Below are positions 25,500 through 37,079 of a stretch of DNA of 64,000 nt, one piece after another. Source of the DNA: Aquamicrobium sp. Lineage in GTDB: Bacteria > Pseudomonadota > Alphaproteobacteria > Rhizobiales > Rhizobiaceae. The translations under genes were made by a program, and so were the position numbers. The first letter of the stretch is position 1. Every line of letters begins with the position of its first letter. The notes under the pieces were generated by a model. It made no database searches and was not told the origin of the DNA. It worked only from the letters and a program-made list of their open reading frames with translations. The DNA lies in assembly GCF_023954335.1 (NCBI RefSeq), contig NZ_JAMLIE010000001.1, positions 1,364,001 to 1,428,000 of the forward strand, read 5' to 3'.

Positions 25500-26117
25500 T
25501 CAGGCCTGGATGACGACGACGTTCGCCCCGGTGGGGACGCGGTTGTAGAGGTCGATCACGTCGTGGTTCATCATGCGGATGCAGCCGCTCGACATGGCCT
25601 GGCCGATGGAGTTCGGCTGGTTGGTGCCGTGGATGCGGAACATGGTGTCGCGGCCGCCGCGGTAGAGATAGAGCGCGCGCGCGCCGAGCGGGTTGTTGAG
25701 GCCGCCGGGCACGCCGCCGGCGAAGCGGCGGTTGCGCGCGTCGCGCTGCATCATGTTCTCGGTCGGCGTCCAGCTCGGCCATTCGGCCTTGCGGCCGACG
25801 GTGGCGCCGCCGCGCAGCGCGAGGCCGGCGCGCCCGACGCCGACGCCGTAGCGGATCGCCTTGCCGTCGCCGAGCACGTAATAGAGGCGGCGCGCCGGGG
25901 TGTCGACGACCACGGTGCCGGCCTTGTGGTTGCCGTCATACTCGACCGTGCGGCGGCGCAGCTCGGGTTTGATCTTGTCGGGCGACAGCGCCGGCAGGGG
26001 AAAGCGCGGATGCGGCACGGCCGCATAGTTCTGGTAGTCGCTGCCGAAGCCGCCCGTGGCGCAGCCCGCGAGCAACAGTGGAAGTCCGATAACAAAGCCC
26101 CTGCGCGAGATCGTCAT
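25500..26117 (-). CDS. L,D-transpeptidase (YkuD family) lipoprotein
   Basis: A 205-residue YkuD-domain protein that cross-links peptidoglycan or attaches proteins to it. The catalytic motif His163...Ser-Gly-Cys179-Ile-Arg is complete. The N-terminus is a signal peptide with an LLAGC lipobox, so Cys19 is probably lipidated and the enzyme anchored in the periplasm. A twin arginine occurs at residues 5-6 but lacks the full Tat context. This is the first of two L,D-transpeptidases in the window; the other is at 46639. Confidence 0.92.
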   Translation of the reverse strand: MTISRRGFVIGLPLLLAGCATGGFGSDYQNYAAVPHPRFPLPALSPDKIKPELRRRTVEYDGNHKAGTVVVDTPARRLYYVLGDGKAIRYGVGVGRAGLALRGGATVGRKAEWPSWTPTENMMQRDARNRRFAGGVPGGLNNPLGARALYLYRGGRDTMFRIHGTNQPNSIGQAMSSGCIRMMNHDVIDLYNRVPTGANVVVIQA

Positions 26118-26235
26118 GCGTCCCCATCCCTCGATTCGTCGTTTCCCAAGCGTTAGGAAATCATGGTTAACGAAATCCTGCCGGGGGACAAAGTCAGGAA
26201 ATCGTTATCGGGGCCTATACGCCGCGCGGGGATCG

Positions 26236-26763
26236 TCACGATGTCTGCGGCTCGTCCGGGGCAGGGCGCGCGTCGAGCGTAAGCTGGAGGAAGGCGAGAT
26301 CGAGCCACGCGCCGAACTTCGCGCCGACTTGCCTGAGAAGCCCGGCATGCTCGAAGCCGAGCTTCTCGTGCAGCCGGATCGACCCGGCATTGCGCGCCTC
26401 GATGCCGGCGACCATGACATGCTTGCCGATGCCGCGCGCCCGCTCGATCAGCGCCCGCATCAGCGCCTCGCCGATGCCGTGGCCGCGCCGGTCGGCGCGG
26501 ACGTAGACGGAATGCTCGACCGTGTGGCGATAGCCGTCGAACGCCCGCCAGTCGCCGAAGGAGGCGTAGCCAAAGACGCCGCCGGACGCGTCGACGGCGA
26601 CCAGCACCGGATAGCCGGCGCGCCGCCGCTCGGTCAGCCATGCAAGGCGATTGGCCTTGTCGACCACGGTTTCGTTCCAGATCGCCGTCGTGTGCGCGAC
26701 GGCGTCGTTGTAGATCGCGGTGATGCCGTCGATATCGGCCTCGTCCGCGTCGCGGATATCCAT
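26236..26763 (-). CDS. GNAT family N-acetyltransferase (phosphinothricin acetyltransferase-like)
   Basis: A 175-residue GNAT enzyme transferring acetyl from acetyl-CoA to an amine. The N-terminal MDIRDADEADIDGITAIYND and the VRADRRGHGIGEALM acetyl-CoA loop (motif A, about residues 88-102) resemble PAT/Bar and methionine-sulfoximine acetyltransferases. The start at 26763 has GGGAGAG upstream; eight extra in-frame residues are possible. It follows an XRE-cupin regulator gene across a 79-bp gap that contains an inverted repeat, so it may be that regulator's target. Confidence 0.88.
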   Translation of the reverse strand: MDIRDADEADIDGITAIYNDAVAHTTAIWNETVVDKANRLAWLTERRRAGYPVLVAVDASGGVFGYASFGDWRAFDGYRHTVEHSVYVRADRRGHGIGEALMRALIERARGIGKHVMVAGIEARNAGSIRLHEKLGFEHAGLLRQVGAKFGAWLDLAFLQLTLDARPAPDEPQTS

Positions 26764-26785
26764 GCTGCTCTCCCGGGAGCTGATC

Positions 26786-26811
26786 ATATAGTGCCGATAA
26801 GTCTACTATAT
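26786..26811. promoter_or_regulatory. Candidate operator upstream of the GNAT gene
   Basis: A perfect 7-bp inverted repeat ATATAGT / ACTATAT with a 12-bp spacer lies in the AT-rich 79 bp between the XRE-cupin and GNAT genes. It is a plausible site for the adjacent regulator and covers the likely promoter. Inference from symmetry and position. Confidence 0.4.
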
Positions 26812-26842
26812 TAGATGAAAATGTACAACCCGGATGTTCGCG

Positions 26843-27424
26843 TCAGCGGCCGCTCAGCACCGCGACGGCGTAGACGCAGGGGCGCGCGCTCTCGTTCCTG
26901 AAGACGCAATCGGTCGGCGGGCCGAGATCGAGGCAGTCGCCTTCCCGCATCTCGTTCCGCGCCGCGCCTTCGACGAAGACGAGCTCGCCCTCCAGAACCC
27001 AGATCAGCTGGCGCAGGAATGCGTAGGCGGAGGCCGGCATCGGCACCTCTCTGCCGGGCGGCAGGGTGACGCGCACGAGGTCGAGCGGCATGTCGGAGCG
27101 CGGCGAGACGTGGCGGCGGACATAGCCGGTCTGTGGATCGGTCCAGCTCGGCTGGTCCTCGCGCCGCAGCAGGCGTCCCTGTCCGGTCTCTGCGCGGGCG
27201 ATCAGGGTGGACATGCTCAGGCCGAAGGCGCCGGATAGCTTTGCGAGCAGGTTGGCGGTCGGGCTGCTGTCGCCGCGTTCCACCTTGTGGATCATCGCCC
27301 GCGAGACCGACGCCCTTTCGGCAAGGTCGGTCAGCGACCATCCCCGGCTCTCGCGCTCGGCGCGGATGCGCGCGCCGATATCGGCATCGATGGTCCGGGC
27401 TTCCGCGTCGCTCGCTCGTTTCAT
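26843..27424 (-). CDS. XRE-family regulator with C-terminal cupin domain
   Basis: A 193-residue two-domain regulator. Residues about 15-70 form a lambda-repressor-type HTH (LTDLAERASVSRAMIHKVERG), and residues about 110-190 a small cupin beta-barrel (ELVFVEGAARNEMREGDCLDLGP). This architecture is common in regulators that sense small ligands and control adjacent genes. It lies upstream of, and in the same direction as, the GNAT acetyltransferase, and downstream of katG. Ligand unknown. Confidence 0.9.
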   Translation of the reverse strand: MKRASDAEARTIDADIGARIRAERESRGWSLTDLAERASVSRAMIHKVERGDSSPTANLLAKLSGAFGLSMSTLIARAETGQGRLLRREDQPSWTDPQTGYVRRHVSPRSDMPLDLVRVTLPPGREVPMPASAYAFLRQLIWVLEGELVFVEGAARNEMREGDCLDLGPPTDCVFRNESARPCVYAVAVLSGR

Positions 27425-27485
27425 CGTGATAAGATAATGGACGCCTGACCCTGGCGCAACGACGACCGCCGCGGCCGAACGAAAA

Positions 27486-27509
27486 CAGGCGCGGATCGCT
27501 CCGCGCCTG
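27486..27509 (-). terminator. katG intrinsic terminator
   Basis: Arms CAGGCGCGGA and TCCGCGCCTG with a 4-nt loop lie 30 bp beyond the katG stop. On the minus strand the hairpin is followed by a GTTTTC T-run. Confidence 0.7.
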
Positions 27510-27538
27510 CTCCGGTAACGGCTATTTCGCTCCGCCGG

Positions 27539-29773
<2,235 letters not shown>

Positions 29774-29921
29774 ATCCGTCTCCTGTGGTTCCTGCCGGAC
29801 GCCGCTGGCGACGCTTCGCGCGCGGAGGTCTTCGGCAATGCATGGGCCGCGCCGATCTTGCGCCGGCGGCTCGACGTGTTGAAATTTCAGCTTGCCGCTG
29901 CCGGCCCTCGGCCGGCATCAG

Positions 29922-29938
29922 TCTGGAATGATTCCAAA
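29922..29938. promoter_or_regulatory. Palindrome resembling an Irr iron-control (ICE) box
   Basis: A 17-bp site TCTGGAATGATTCCAAA contains the perfect palindrome TGGAAT-G-ATTCCA. Against the rhizobial Irr ICE pattern TTTAGAA-N3-TTCTAAA I count 11 of 14 matching positions. It lies in the katG-oxyR divergent region. KatG is a haem enzyme, so Irr control is plausible but unproven. Confidence 0.4.
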
Positions 29939-29948
29939 ATTAGCCAGC

Positions 29949-29994
29949 GATAATGATAAGATCAAATTGCTATTTGTGTTTCTTCTGATAATTT
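29949..29994. promoter_or_regulatory. Probable OxyR binding region
   Basis: An AT-rich stretch just before oxyR with several GATAA and CTAT elements, including ATAATGATAAGATC followed by TTGCTAT and TCTGATAAT. OxyR sites are degenerate ATAG/CTAT-type repeats of about this span in the divergent katG-oxyR promoter. Exact register uncertain. Confidence 0.4.
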
Positions 29995-30000
29995 GAAGTT

Positions 30001-31020
30001 ATGATACGCCTGACGATCCGCCAGATGGAATATTTCGTGACGCTGGCCGAGGTCCTGCATTTCGGCCGCGCGGCCGGCCTTGCCGGCGTCAGCCAGCCGG
30101 CGCTCTCGGCCCAGATCGCCGAGATGGAGGAGCGGCTGGAATGCCGGCTGTTCGAGCGCGGCGGCCGCGGCGTGCGGCTGACCGAGGACGCGCGCGCCCT
30201 GCGCCCGCGCATCGAGCGGGTGCTGCGCGAGATCCGCGACATAGAGGCGCTGGCGCGGCGTGGCCGCGCGCCGATGGAAGGGCGCTTCCGGCTCGGTGTC
30301 ATCCCCACCGTCGCGCCCTATCTCCTGCCGCGCCTCTTGCCGCTGCTGAAGGAGCGGTTTCCGCGTCTGGTGATCGAGCTGCGCGAGGCGGTGACGGTGA
30401 CGCTCGTCGACGAGACCGCGGCGGGCCGCCTCGACGGCATGATCGCGGCGCTGCCGCTCGAGCACCCGACCCTCGTCATGGAGCCGCTGTTCGAGGACCG
30501 CTTCTTCCTCGCCGTGCCGGCCGACGATCCCGGCTTCGTCGCTCCGCCCGTACCGCCGGAAAGTCCGGCGCTGGAGCGGCTGATGCTGCTGGAGGACGGT
30601 CACTGCATGCGCAACCAGGCGCTGGAGATCTGCACCGCCGCGCGCCGCGCCGCGCTCGCCAATTACGGCGCGGCGAGCCTGACGACGCTGCTCCAGATGG
30701 TCGCCCACGGGCAGGGCGTGACGCTGGTTCCCGAGATGGCGCTGGCGGCGGGCGTCGTCTCGCCCGAGGTCAAGGCGGTGCCGTTTTCCGAGCCGATGCC
30801 GGTGCGCAGGCTCGCCTTCGCGTGGCGCGGCAGCGCCGACCGGCAGGACGAATGCCGCCTGCTCGCCGGCGTCCTGCGCAGCCTGTCAGTTGCCGGTCAG
30901 GATGCGGAAGCCGAGCATGGCCCACAGGACGATCAGAACGGCGAAGCCGGCGATGAAAGCGGGCTGGCGATGGCGGATGCGGTTCGAGGTGACGTGGATC
31001 GCGGCATGGGCATAGCGTGA
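30001..31020 (+). CDS. oxyR: OxyR peroxide-sensing LysR regulator with an extended C-terminus
   Basis: A 339-residue LysR regulator of the OxyR type, activating antioxidant genes when its cysteines form a disulfide. The HTH occupies residues about 1-60. The redox pair Cys202 and Cys211 (GHCMRNQALEIC) has the same nine-residue spacing as Cys199/Cys208 of E. coli OxyR. OxyR proteins are normally about 300-310 residues. Here the frame runs on through a hydrophilic, unfamiliar tail of some 40 residues whose last 135 bp lie antisense to the MAPEG gene, suggesting a lost stop codon. Divergent from katG. Confidence 0.93.
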   Translation: MIRLTIRQMEYFVTLAEVLHFGRAAGLAGVSQPALSAQIAEMEERLECRLFERGGRGVRLTEDARALRPRIERVLREIRDIEALARRGRAPMEGRFRLGVIPTVAPYLLPRLLPLLKERFPRLVIELREAVTVTLVDETAAGRLDGMIAALPLEHPTLVMEPLFEDRFFLAVPADDPGFVAPPVPPESPALERLMLLEDGHCMRNQALEICTAARRAALANYGAASLTTLLQMVAHGQGVTLVPEMALAAGVVSPEVKAVPFSEPMPVRRLAFAWRGSADRQDECRLLAGVLRSLSVAGQDAEAEHGPQDDQNGEAGDESGLAMADAVRGDVDRGMGIA

Positions 31021-31305
31021 GAGAACGAACAGCCACGCCAGCGCCACCGCCCACGCGCCGTCGCCGCCGGTGACGTGAAGCGCGAGGCACACGATGTGGA
31101 ACAGCACCGGCAGCTCGAACTGGTTCGAAAGGCAGTTGCGGACGAACAGGCTGTCTTCCGGCTCGTTCAGGTTCTCGCGGAACTGCGAGATCTTCGCCTT
31201 TCCGGCCTTCACCGCCGCCGCGCGCCGCTGTCCCAGAAGCGCATAGAGGATGACGATCAGCGCCACATGGGCGATCATCGGCCAGAAGATGGCAGTCTGC
31301 GTCAT
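30886..31305 (-). CDS. MAPEG family membrane protein
   Basis: A 139-residue four-helix membrane protein of the MAPEG superfamily (glutathione transferase/prostaglandin synthase type). Helices near residues 7-24, 62-80, 86-103 and 117-136 flank the conserved NLNEPEDSLFVRNCLSNQFELPVLF region, the family's second helix. The start at 31305 has AAGGA upstream; a longer frame from 31467 is not supported. Its 3' end overlaps the oxyR end on the other strand by 135 bp. Function, if any, in glutathione metabolism is unknown. Confidence 0.87.
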   Translation of the reverse strand: MTQTAIFWPMIAHVALIVILYALLGQRRAAAVKAGKAKISQFRENLNEPEDSLFVRNCLSNQFELPVLFHIVCLALHVTGGDGAWAVALAWLFVLSRYAHAAIHVTSNRIRHRQPAFIAGFAVLIVLWAMLGFRILTGN

Positions 31306-31502
31306 GAAGCGTGTCCTTGGCTGGATGGAGGGATCGACACGGCCGATTGGGCGCCTGCCCGCACCAATGTCAAGCCGCCTTTCCGTGGGGCGGTGGATTT
31401 GGGCGTGGTCCGGCGCCGCCATCGCCCTCTGCCGGCCGCGCGATTGCAGACAATCGGCGGCCGGCATGATAGGCTTGTCGCCAGCACAGCAAGGATGCCG
31501 GC

Positions 31503-32075
31503 ATGAACATCGTTGCCACCCGCGCCGCCGAAGGCCTGCCCCGCCGCTCGTTCACCGTGGCGGAAATCCGCCGTATGGTCGAGGCGGGCATCATCGCCGA
31601 GGACGAGAATTTCGAGCTGATCGAGGGGGAACTCGTTCCGATGTCGCCCAAGGGAAACCAGCACGAGGTTGTCAAGGCTGCTCTCCTCACCATCTTCGCG
31701 CGTAACATCCCCGACGAATTACGCCTCGCGGTCGAGACGTCGCTCTATCTCGACGAGCGCACCTTCGTCGAACCGGACCTGTGCCTCTATCCGAAGCGGC
31801 TGCTTCCCGAGGACGTCAAGGGAAGCGACGTTATCCTCGCGATCGAGGTCGCGGCCTCTTCCATCGCCTACGACCGGGGCCTGAAGGCGCGGATTTATGC
31901 CCGTCACGGCGTTGGAGAGCTCTGGGTGGTGGACGCGGCAAGCCGCGAGACCTGGGTCCATCGCGAGCCAGCTCCGGACGGGCAATGGGGCAGCATCGAG
32001 CGGATCGCCGCAGGCGCGCCCCTCGCTCCCGCGGCGCTGCCCGACATCTTTGTCCGGATGGCCGATCTCGACTGA
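31503..32075 (+). CDS. Uma2 family (DUF820) putative endonuclease
   Basis: A 190-residue protein of the Uma2 family, with a PD-(D/E)xK nuclease fold. The FVEPDLCLY and VILAIEVAASS segments hold the acidic active-site residues, followed by GVGELWVVD. These proteins are numerous in cyanobacteria and scattered elsewhere; their targets are mostly unknown. It ends 15 bp before the convergent guaB gene. No partner antitoxin or mobile signature is seen beside it. Confidence 0.88.
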   Translation: MNIVATRAAEGLPRRSFTVAEIRRMVEAGIIAEDENFELIEGELVPMSPKGNQHEVVKAALLTIFARNIPDELRLAVETSLYLDERTFVEPDLCLYPKRLLPEDVKGSDVILAIEVAASSIAYDRGLKARIYARHGVGELWVVDAASRETWVHREPAPDGQWGSIERIAAGAPLAPAALPDIFVRMADLD

Positions 32076-32090
32076 CCGGCGTTCCTTCCC

Positions 32091-33593
<1,503 letters not shown>

Positions 33594-33710
33594 TGCCGAT
33601 CCTCGAAAAATTCGGGTGCGCGGGAGGAGCGCTCGGAGCCTTGCGGCCGGCGGCGACTCATTTTCTCCCCTTCAGGATGGCAGCGGCTGGTAACACGCTT
33701 GTGGCGGAAA

Positions 33711-33745
33711 GAAAAGGCGGCATCGCCGGAAATGCGACGATGCCG
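33711..33745 (-). terminator. Terminator of the methionine gamma-lyase gene
   Basis: Arms CGGCATCG (33718-33725) and CGATGCCG (33738-33745). On the minus strand the hairpin is followed by CTTTTC. It lies about 30 bp past the lyase stop. Confidence 0.6.
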
Positions 33746-33774
33746 TGCGAAGGGGAGGGCAGAGGGCGCGCGGC

Positions 33775-34971
33775 TCAGCGCGCCAGCGCGTCGAGCGCCT
33801 GTTCGAGGTCGGCGAGGATGTCCTCGACCTCCTCCAGCCCGACCGAGAGGCGGATCAGCCCTTCGGAGATGCCGTGCCGCGCGCGCTCCTCGGGCGTGTA
33901 GCTGGCATGGGTCATCGACGCCGGATGCTGGATCAGGCTTTCGGTGTCGCCGAGCGAGACGGCGCGGCGCACCATCTCCATGCGGTTCATCATCGCCCGG
34001 CCGGCTTCCAGCCCGCCCTTCAGCTCGAGCGCGATCATCGCGCCGAAGCCGGGCATCTGCCGCCGCGCCAGCTCGTGCTGGGGAAAGCTTTGCAGGCCCG
34101 GATAGTAGACCGCGGCGACCGCCGGATGCGCCTCCAGCATCCGCGCCGCCGCCATGGCGTTCTCGCAATGCTGGCGCATCCTGAGCTTCAGCGTCTTGAT
34201 GCCGCGCAAGAGCAGCATGGCGGTGAAGGGCGACATCACCGCGCCGGTCATGTCCTTCATGCCGTAGGTGCGCACCAGCAGCATGTCCTCGGCGCCGCCG
34301 ACGGCGATGCCGCCGATCAGGTCGCCATGGCCGCCGAGATATTTCGTCGCCGAGTGGACGACGATGTCGGCCCCGAGCTCGACCGGCCGGGTCAGGACCG
34401 GCGTGGCGTAGGTGTTGTCGACGACGACGCGCGCGCCCTTCTCATGCGCGATCTTCGCCACGGCCGCGATGTCGATCAGCCGCATGTTCGGGTTCGCCGG
34501 CGTCTCGAAATAGACGATCTTGGTGCGGGGCGACAGCGCGGCGCGCACCGTCTCGGGGTCGGTCATGTCGACATGGGTGACGGTGATGCCGAACTTCGCA
34601 AGCCCGTGATTGAGGAAGGAGAAGGTGCAGCCGTAGAGCGTCTCGTCGGCGATGATCTCGTCGCCGGGGGCGAGGAAGCTCCACAGCACGGCGCTGATCG
34701 CGCCCATGCCGGAGGCGAGCGCCAGCCCCGCCTCCGCGCCCTCGAGGGCGGCGGCGCGGCGTTCGAGCAGGTCGTTGGTCGGGTTGGAGACGCGCGAATA
34801 GAAGAAGCCCGGCGCCTCGCCGGCGAAGATCGCTGCGCCCTGCTCGGCGCTGTCGAAGGCGAAGGTCGAGGTCAGGTGCAGCGGCGGCGTCAGCGCGCCC
34901 TGGTTCTGCATCGGGTCGTAGCCGAGATGGATGGCGCGGGTGGCGAAGCCGGCGGGGCGATGCGGATTCAT
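33775..34971 (-). CDS. Methionine gamma-lyase (PLP-dependent)
   Basis: A 398-residue PLP enzyme of the Cys/Met-metabolism family. The Schiff-base lysine is Lys210 in SATKYLGG; Tyr113 and Cys115 in DETLYGCTF match the Tyr114/Cys116 pair that marks methionine gamma-lyases, which break methionine into methanethiol, 2-oxobutyrate and ammonia. Length is exactly that of the Pseudomonas enzyme. The start at 34971 fits the family; the frame is open further upstream. It is divergent from an Lrp/AsnC regulator, which probably induces it in response to methionine. Confidence 0.9.
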   Translation of the reverse strand: MNPHRPAGFATRAIHLGYDPMQNQGALTPPLHLTSTFAFDSAEQGAAIFAGEAPGFFYSRVSNPTNDLLERRAAALEGAEAGLALASGMGAISAVLWSFLAPGDEIIADETLYGCTFSFLNHGLAKFGITVTHVDMTDPETVRAALSPRTKIVYFETPANPNMRLIDIAAVAKIAHEKGARVVVDNTYATPVLTRPVELGADIVVHSATKYLGGHGDLIGGIAVGGAEDMLLVRTYGMKDMTGAVMSPFTAMLLLRGIKTLKLRMRQHCENAMAAARMLEAHPAVAAVYYPGLQSFPQHELARRQMPGFGAMIALELKGGLEAGRAMMNRMEMVRRAVSLGDTESLIQHPASMTHASYTPEERARHGISEGLIRLSVGLEEVEDILADLEQALDALAR

Positions 34972-35050
34972 GGACGGATTCTTTCCTGCCTGAAATGTTC
35001 GGGACAGGACGAATCCTCGCATGACGTCTCTGGCAGGTGCTGCCAAACCA

Positions 35051-35076
35051 TGCCACAATTCCCGGAACTGTTGGCA
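35051..35076. promoter_or_regulatory. Candidate Lrp/AsnC operator
   Basis: A near-perfect 26-bp palindrome with core TTCCCGGAA and outer arms TGCCACAA and TGTTGGCA, one base inserted in the right arm. It lies in the gap between the divergent methionine gamma-lyase and Lrp genes, immediately before the regulator. Inferred as the regulator's binding site. Confidence 0.5.
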
Positions 35077-35098
35077 TTGAATGCTGGAAAAATACGAA

Positions 35099-35569
35099 AT
35101 GAAAGAAATTGATGCCAAGGATTGGCAGATAATCCGCGAGTTGCAGCAGGACGGGCGGCTGACCAATCAGGAGCTCGCCGCGCGCGTGAACCTGTCGCCG
35201 TCGCCCTGCCTGCGCCGGGTCCGGCTCCTGGAGGAGGCGGGCGTGATCACCGGCTATTCGGCGAATGTCGATCCGCGCGCCTGCGGGCTCTCCATCACCG
35301 CCTTCATCCTCGTCGCGCTCCAGCGGCCCGAGCGCGACGCGGTGGAGAATTTCGAGAAGAGCATCCAGCGCATCGACGAGATCCTCGACTGCTACCTCCT
35401 GACCGGCGAGGCCGACTACATGCTGCGCGTCGTCGTCGCCGACCTCGAGGAGTACGAGCGCTTCGTGCGCAAGCGCCTGCACGCCATTCCCGGCATCAGC
35501 TCGATGAAGACGAGCCTCGTCTACGGCACGGTCAAGTCCTCGCGGGTGTTCCCGCATTCGCACGGCTGA
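35099..35569 (+). CDS. Lrp/AsnC family transcriptional regulator
   Basis: A 156-residue Lrp-type regulator: N-terminal HTH (residues about 5-60, LTNQELAARVNLSPSPCLRRVR) and C-terminal RAM ligand-binding ferredoxin-like domain (YLLTGEADYMLRVVVADLEEYERF). The ATG at 35099 has GGAAA at good spacing; an in-frame ATG at 35081 would add six residues. Divergent from methionine gamma-lyase, so it likely senses methionine or a related amino acid and activates the lyase, as adjacent Lrp regulators do in other proteobacteria. Confidence 0.9.
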   Translation: MKEIDAKDWQIIRELQQDGRLTNQELAARVNLSPSPCLRRVRLLEEAGVITGYSANVDPRACGLSITAFILVALQRPERDAVENFEKSIQRIDEILDCYLLTGEADYMLRVVVADLEEYERFVRKRLHAIPGISSMKTSLVYGTVKSSRVFPHSHG

Positions 35570-35574
35570 AACGC

Positions 35575-35605
35575 GAAGGCCCGGCGTGACGAGCGCCGGG
35601 CCTTC
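35575..35605. terminator. Bidirectional terminator hairpin after the Lrp gene
   Basis: Twelve-bp arms GAAGGCCCGGCG and CGCCGGGCCTTC with a 7-nt loop lie 5 bp past the Lrp stop and 23 bp before the stop of the convergent gene. The T-run is short. Confidence 0.6.
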
Positions 35606-35627
35606 CGATTCCGCCCCTTGGGCTCCG

Positions 35628-36833
35628 TCAGTCGTTGGCGGTGACCGTGACGCCGAGCGACTTGGTCAGTTCCACCGGCGTCGTCATCGCGGTGGCCATC
35701 AGCAGCGCGAACGGGACGGGCTGGGCCGGCCGCGCCGACACCGTCAGGCTCTGCGGGTCGTCGAGGAACGTCGAGACGGCCTGCGAGGCCTGCGCGGTCA
35801 GCTCGGGATTGTTGAGCTGAGCCAGCGCGAACGGCACCACGGCCTTGGCCTGGTTGGCGATGTCGGCCGCGCGCATGCCCTGGTTCTTGGCGACAAAGTC
35901 CAGCACCTTGTTGGTCAGCGTGTCGTCGGCGAAGCTGATCTCGGCGCTGTGGAAGGTCATCTGCTGGAGCAGGCCGAGGATGGCCAGCCCCTGGGCCGAG
36001 TTGTCGCTGTCGGGGTTCTCGGCCATCTGCTTCTGCAGCTCGCGCAGCGAGGCGATCAGGCTCGGCGTGTAGCCGCCGAGATCGAAGGTGAAGCCGAGCG
36101 TGCCGGCTTCCACCACGGTCATGTCGTACTGCGAAAAGGCCAGCCGCCCGTCATTCGGGTTCCAGCTTCCCTCGACCTCCATATAGCCTTTCATCTGCTT
36201 GAGGCCGAGCGCCTCCATCACGGCGAGCTGGTTCTCGTCCTCCATCAGCGACAGGTCGACGGTGAAGCTTTCGGCCGCGCCGGAGAAGTCCATCGGCGTG
36301 TCGCCGTCCGGTTCCGTGACCTCGAAATGCATGTCGCCCATGGTGAACACGTCCGTGCCGGCGATCGTCAGCGCCATCCGGTCGAGAGCGAAGGTCTCGT
36401 AGAAAAGGAAGCCGCCGTAATTGTCGCGCTTGTCCTCGTCGGGCAGCAGCACATTGCCGAGCTCGATGCCCTCGGCGGCGAAACGCACTTCCTCCTCGTC
36501 GTCGGCGCCGCTGAAATCGGCCAGCGTAATGCGCTCGACCCTGTAGCCCTTGTCGTCGCGCGTGACGCCGGCGAGGCGGATGTTGCCGACCGGCACCATG
36601 GCCTCGTCATTGCCGGCGCGGACACCGACGAGAATGCCGCTCGAGCCGTCGGTGTCGAGGTCGATGCCGTCCCACTCGATCTTGAAACCCTGGTCGGCGA
36701 CATAGGTCTGAAGGCGCTCGGCGGCGGCCTCGACCTCCTGCGCCGAGGCGCCGGCGAAGGTCGCCGCGCTGAGCAGCGTCGTGGCGGCGAGAATATGGAT
36801 ATGCTTGCGCAAAGCGGTCGTCTGGGCGGTCAT
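35628..36833 (-). CDS. Secreted protein of unknown function
   Basis: A 401-residue protein with a Sec signal peptide (about residues 1-31, ending GASAQ). I do not recognise a characterised family. The mature protein starts with a helical EVEAAAERLQTYVADQGF segment, continues as beta-rich repeats with many acidic residues, and ends in a hydrophobic, proline-containing stretch. Similar periplasmic proteins of unknown role are found in rhizobia. The start at 36833 is preferred because the ATG begins a proper signal peptide; the longer frame adds a charged segment. Divergent from parC. Confidence 0.75.
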   Translation of the reverse strand: MTAQTTALRKHIHILAATTLLSAATFAGASAQEVEAAAERLQTYVADQGFKIEWDGIDLDTDGSSGILVGVRAGNDEAMVPVGNIRLAGVTRDDKGYRVERITLADFSGADDEEEVRFAAEGIELGNVLLPDEDKRDNYGGFLFYETFALDRMALTIAGTDVFTMGDMHFEVTEPDGDTPMDFSGAAESFTVDLSLMEDENQLAVMEALGLKQMKGYMEVEGSWNPNDGRLAFSQYDMTVVEAGTLGFTFDLGGYTPSLIASLRELQKQMAENPDSDNSAQGLAILGLLQQMTFHSAEISFADDTLTNKVLDFVAKNQGMRAADIANQAKAVVPFALAQLNNPELTAQASQAVSTFLDDPQSLTVSARPAQPVPFALLMATAMTTPVELTKSLGVTVTAND

Positions 36834-37014
36834 GTGGCGATCCCTGTTGTCCCGCCGATCGGCGGATTGGTTGTCCTTCCCGTGCAATCCTGTCGCTCAG
36901 GATCAGGACCGGAGAATGACGCGGCGGCAAGATTGACGCTTTTGTTACAAAAGGCAAATCAAACCTCCCCGCCGGTTGCGATCATGGTTTCCCGATTTTT
37001 CACCGTGAAGGCGC

Positions 37015-37049
37015 GGCAAGACGGGCGGCGGAGCGCCCGCGCTCTTGCC
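37015..37049 (+). other. Hairpin in the parC leader
   Basis: GGCAAGA (37015-37021) and TCTTGCC (37043-37049) enclose an inner GGCG/CGCC pair, forming a stem-loop ending about 30 bp before parC. No T-run. Role unknown. Confidence 0.35.
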
Positions 37050-37079
37050 CCGAATCACCGGCTCGATTAACCGGAAATC

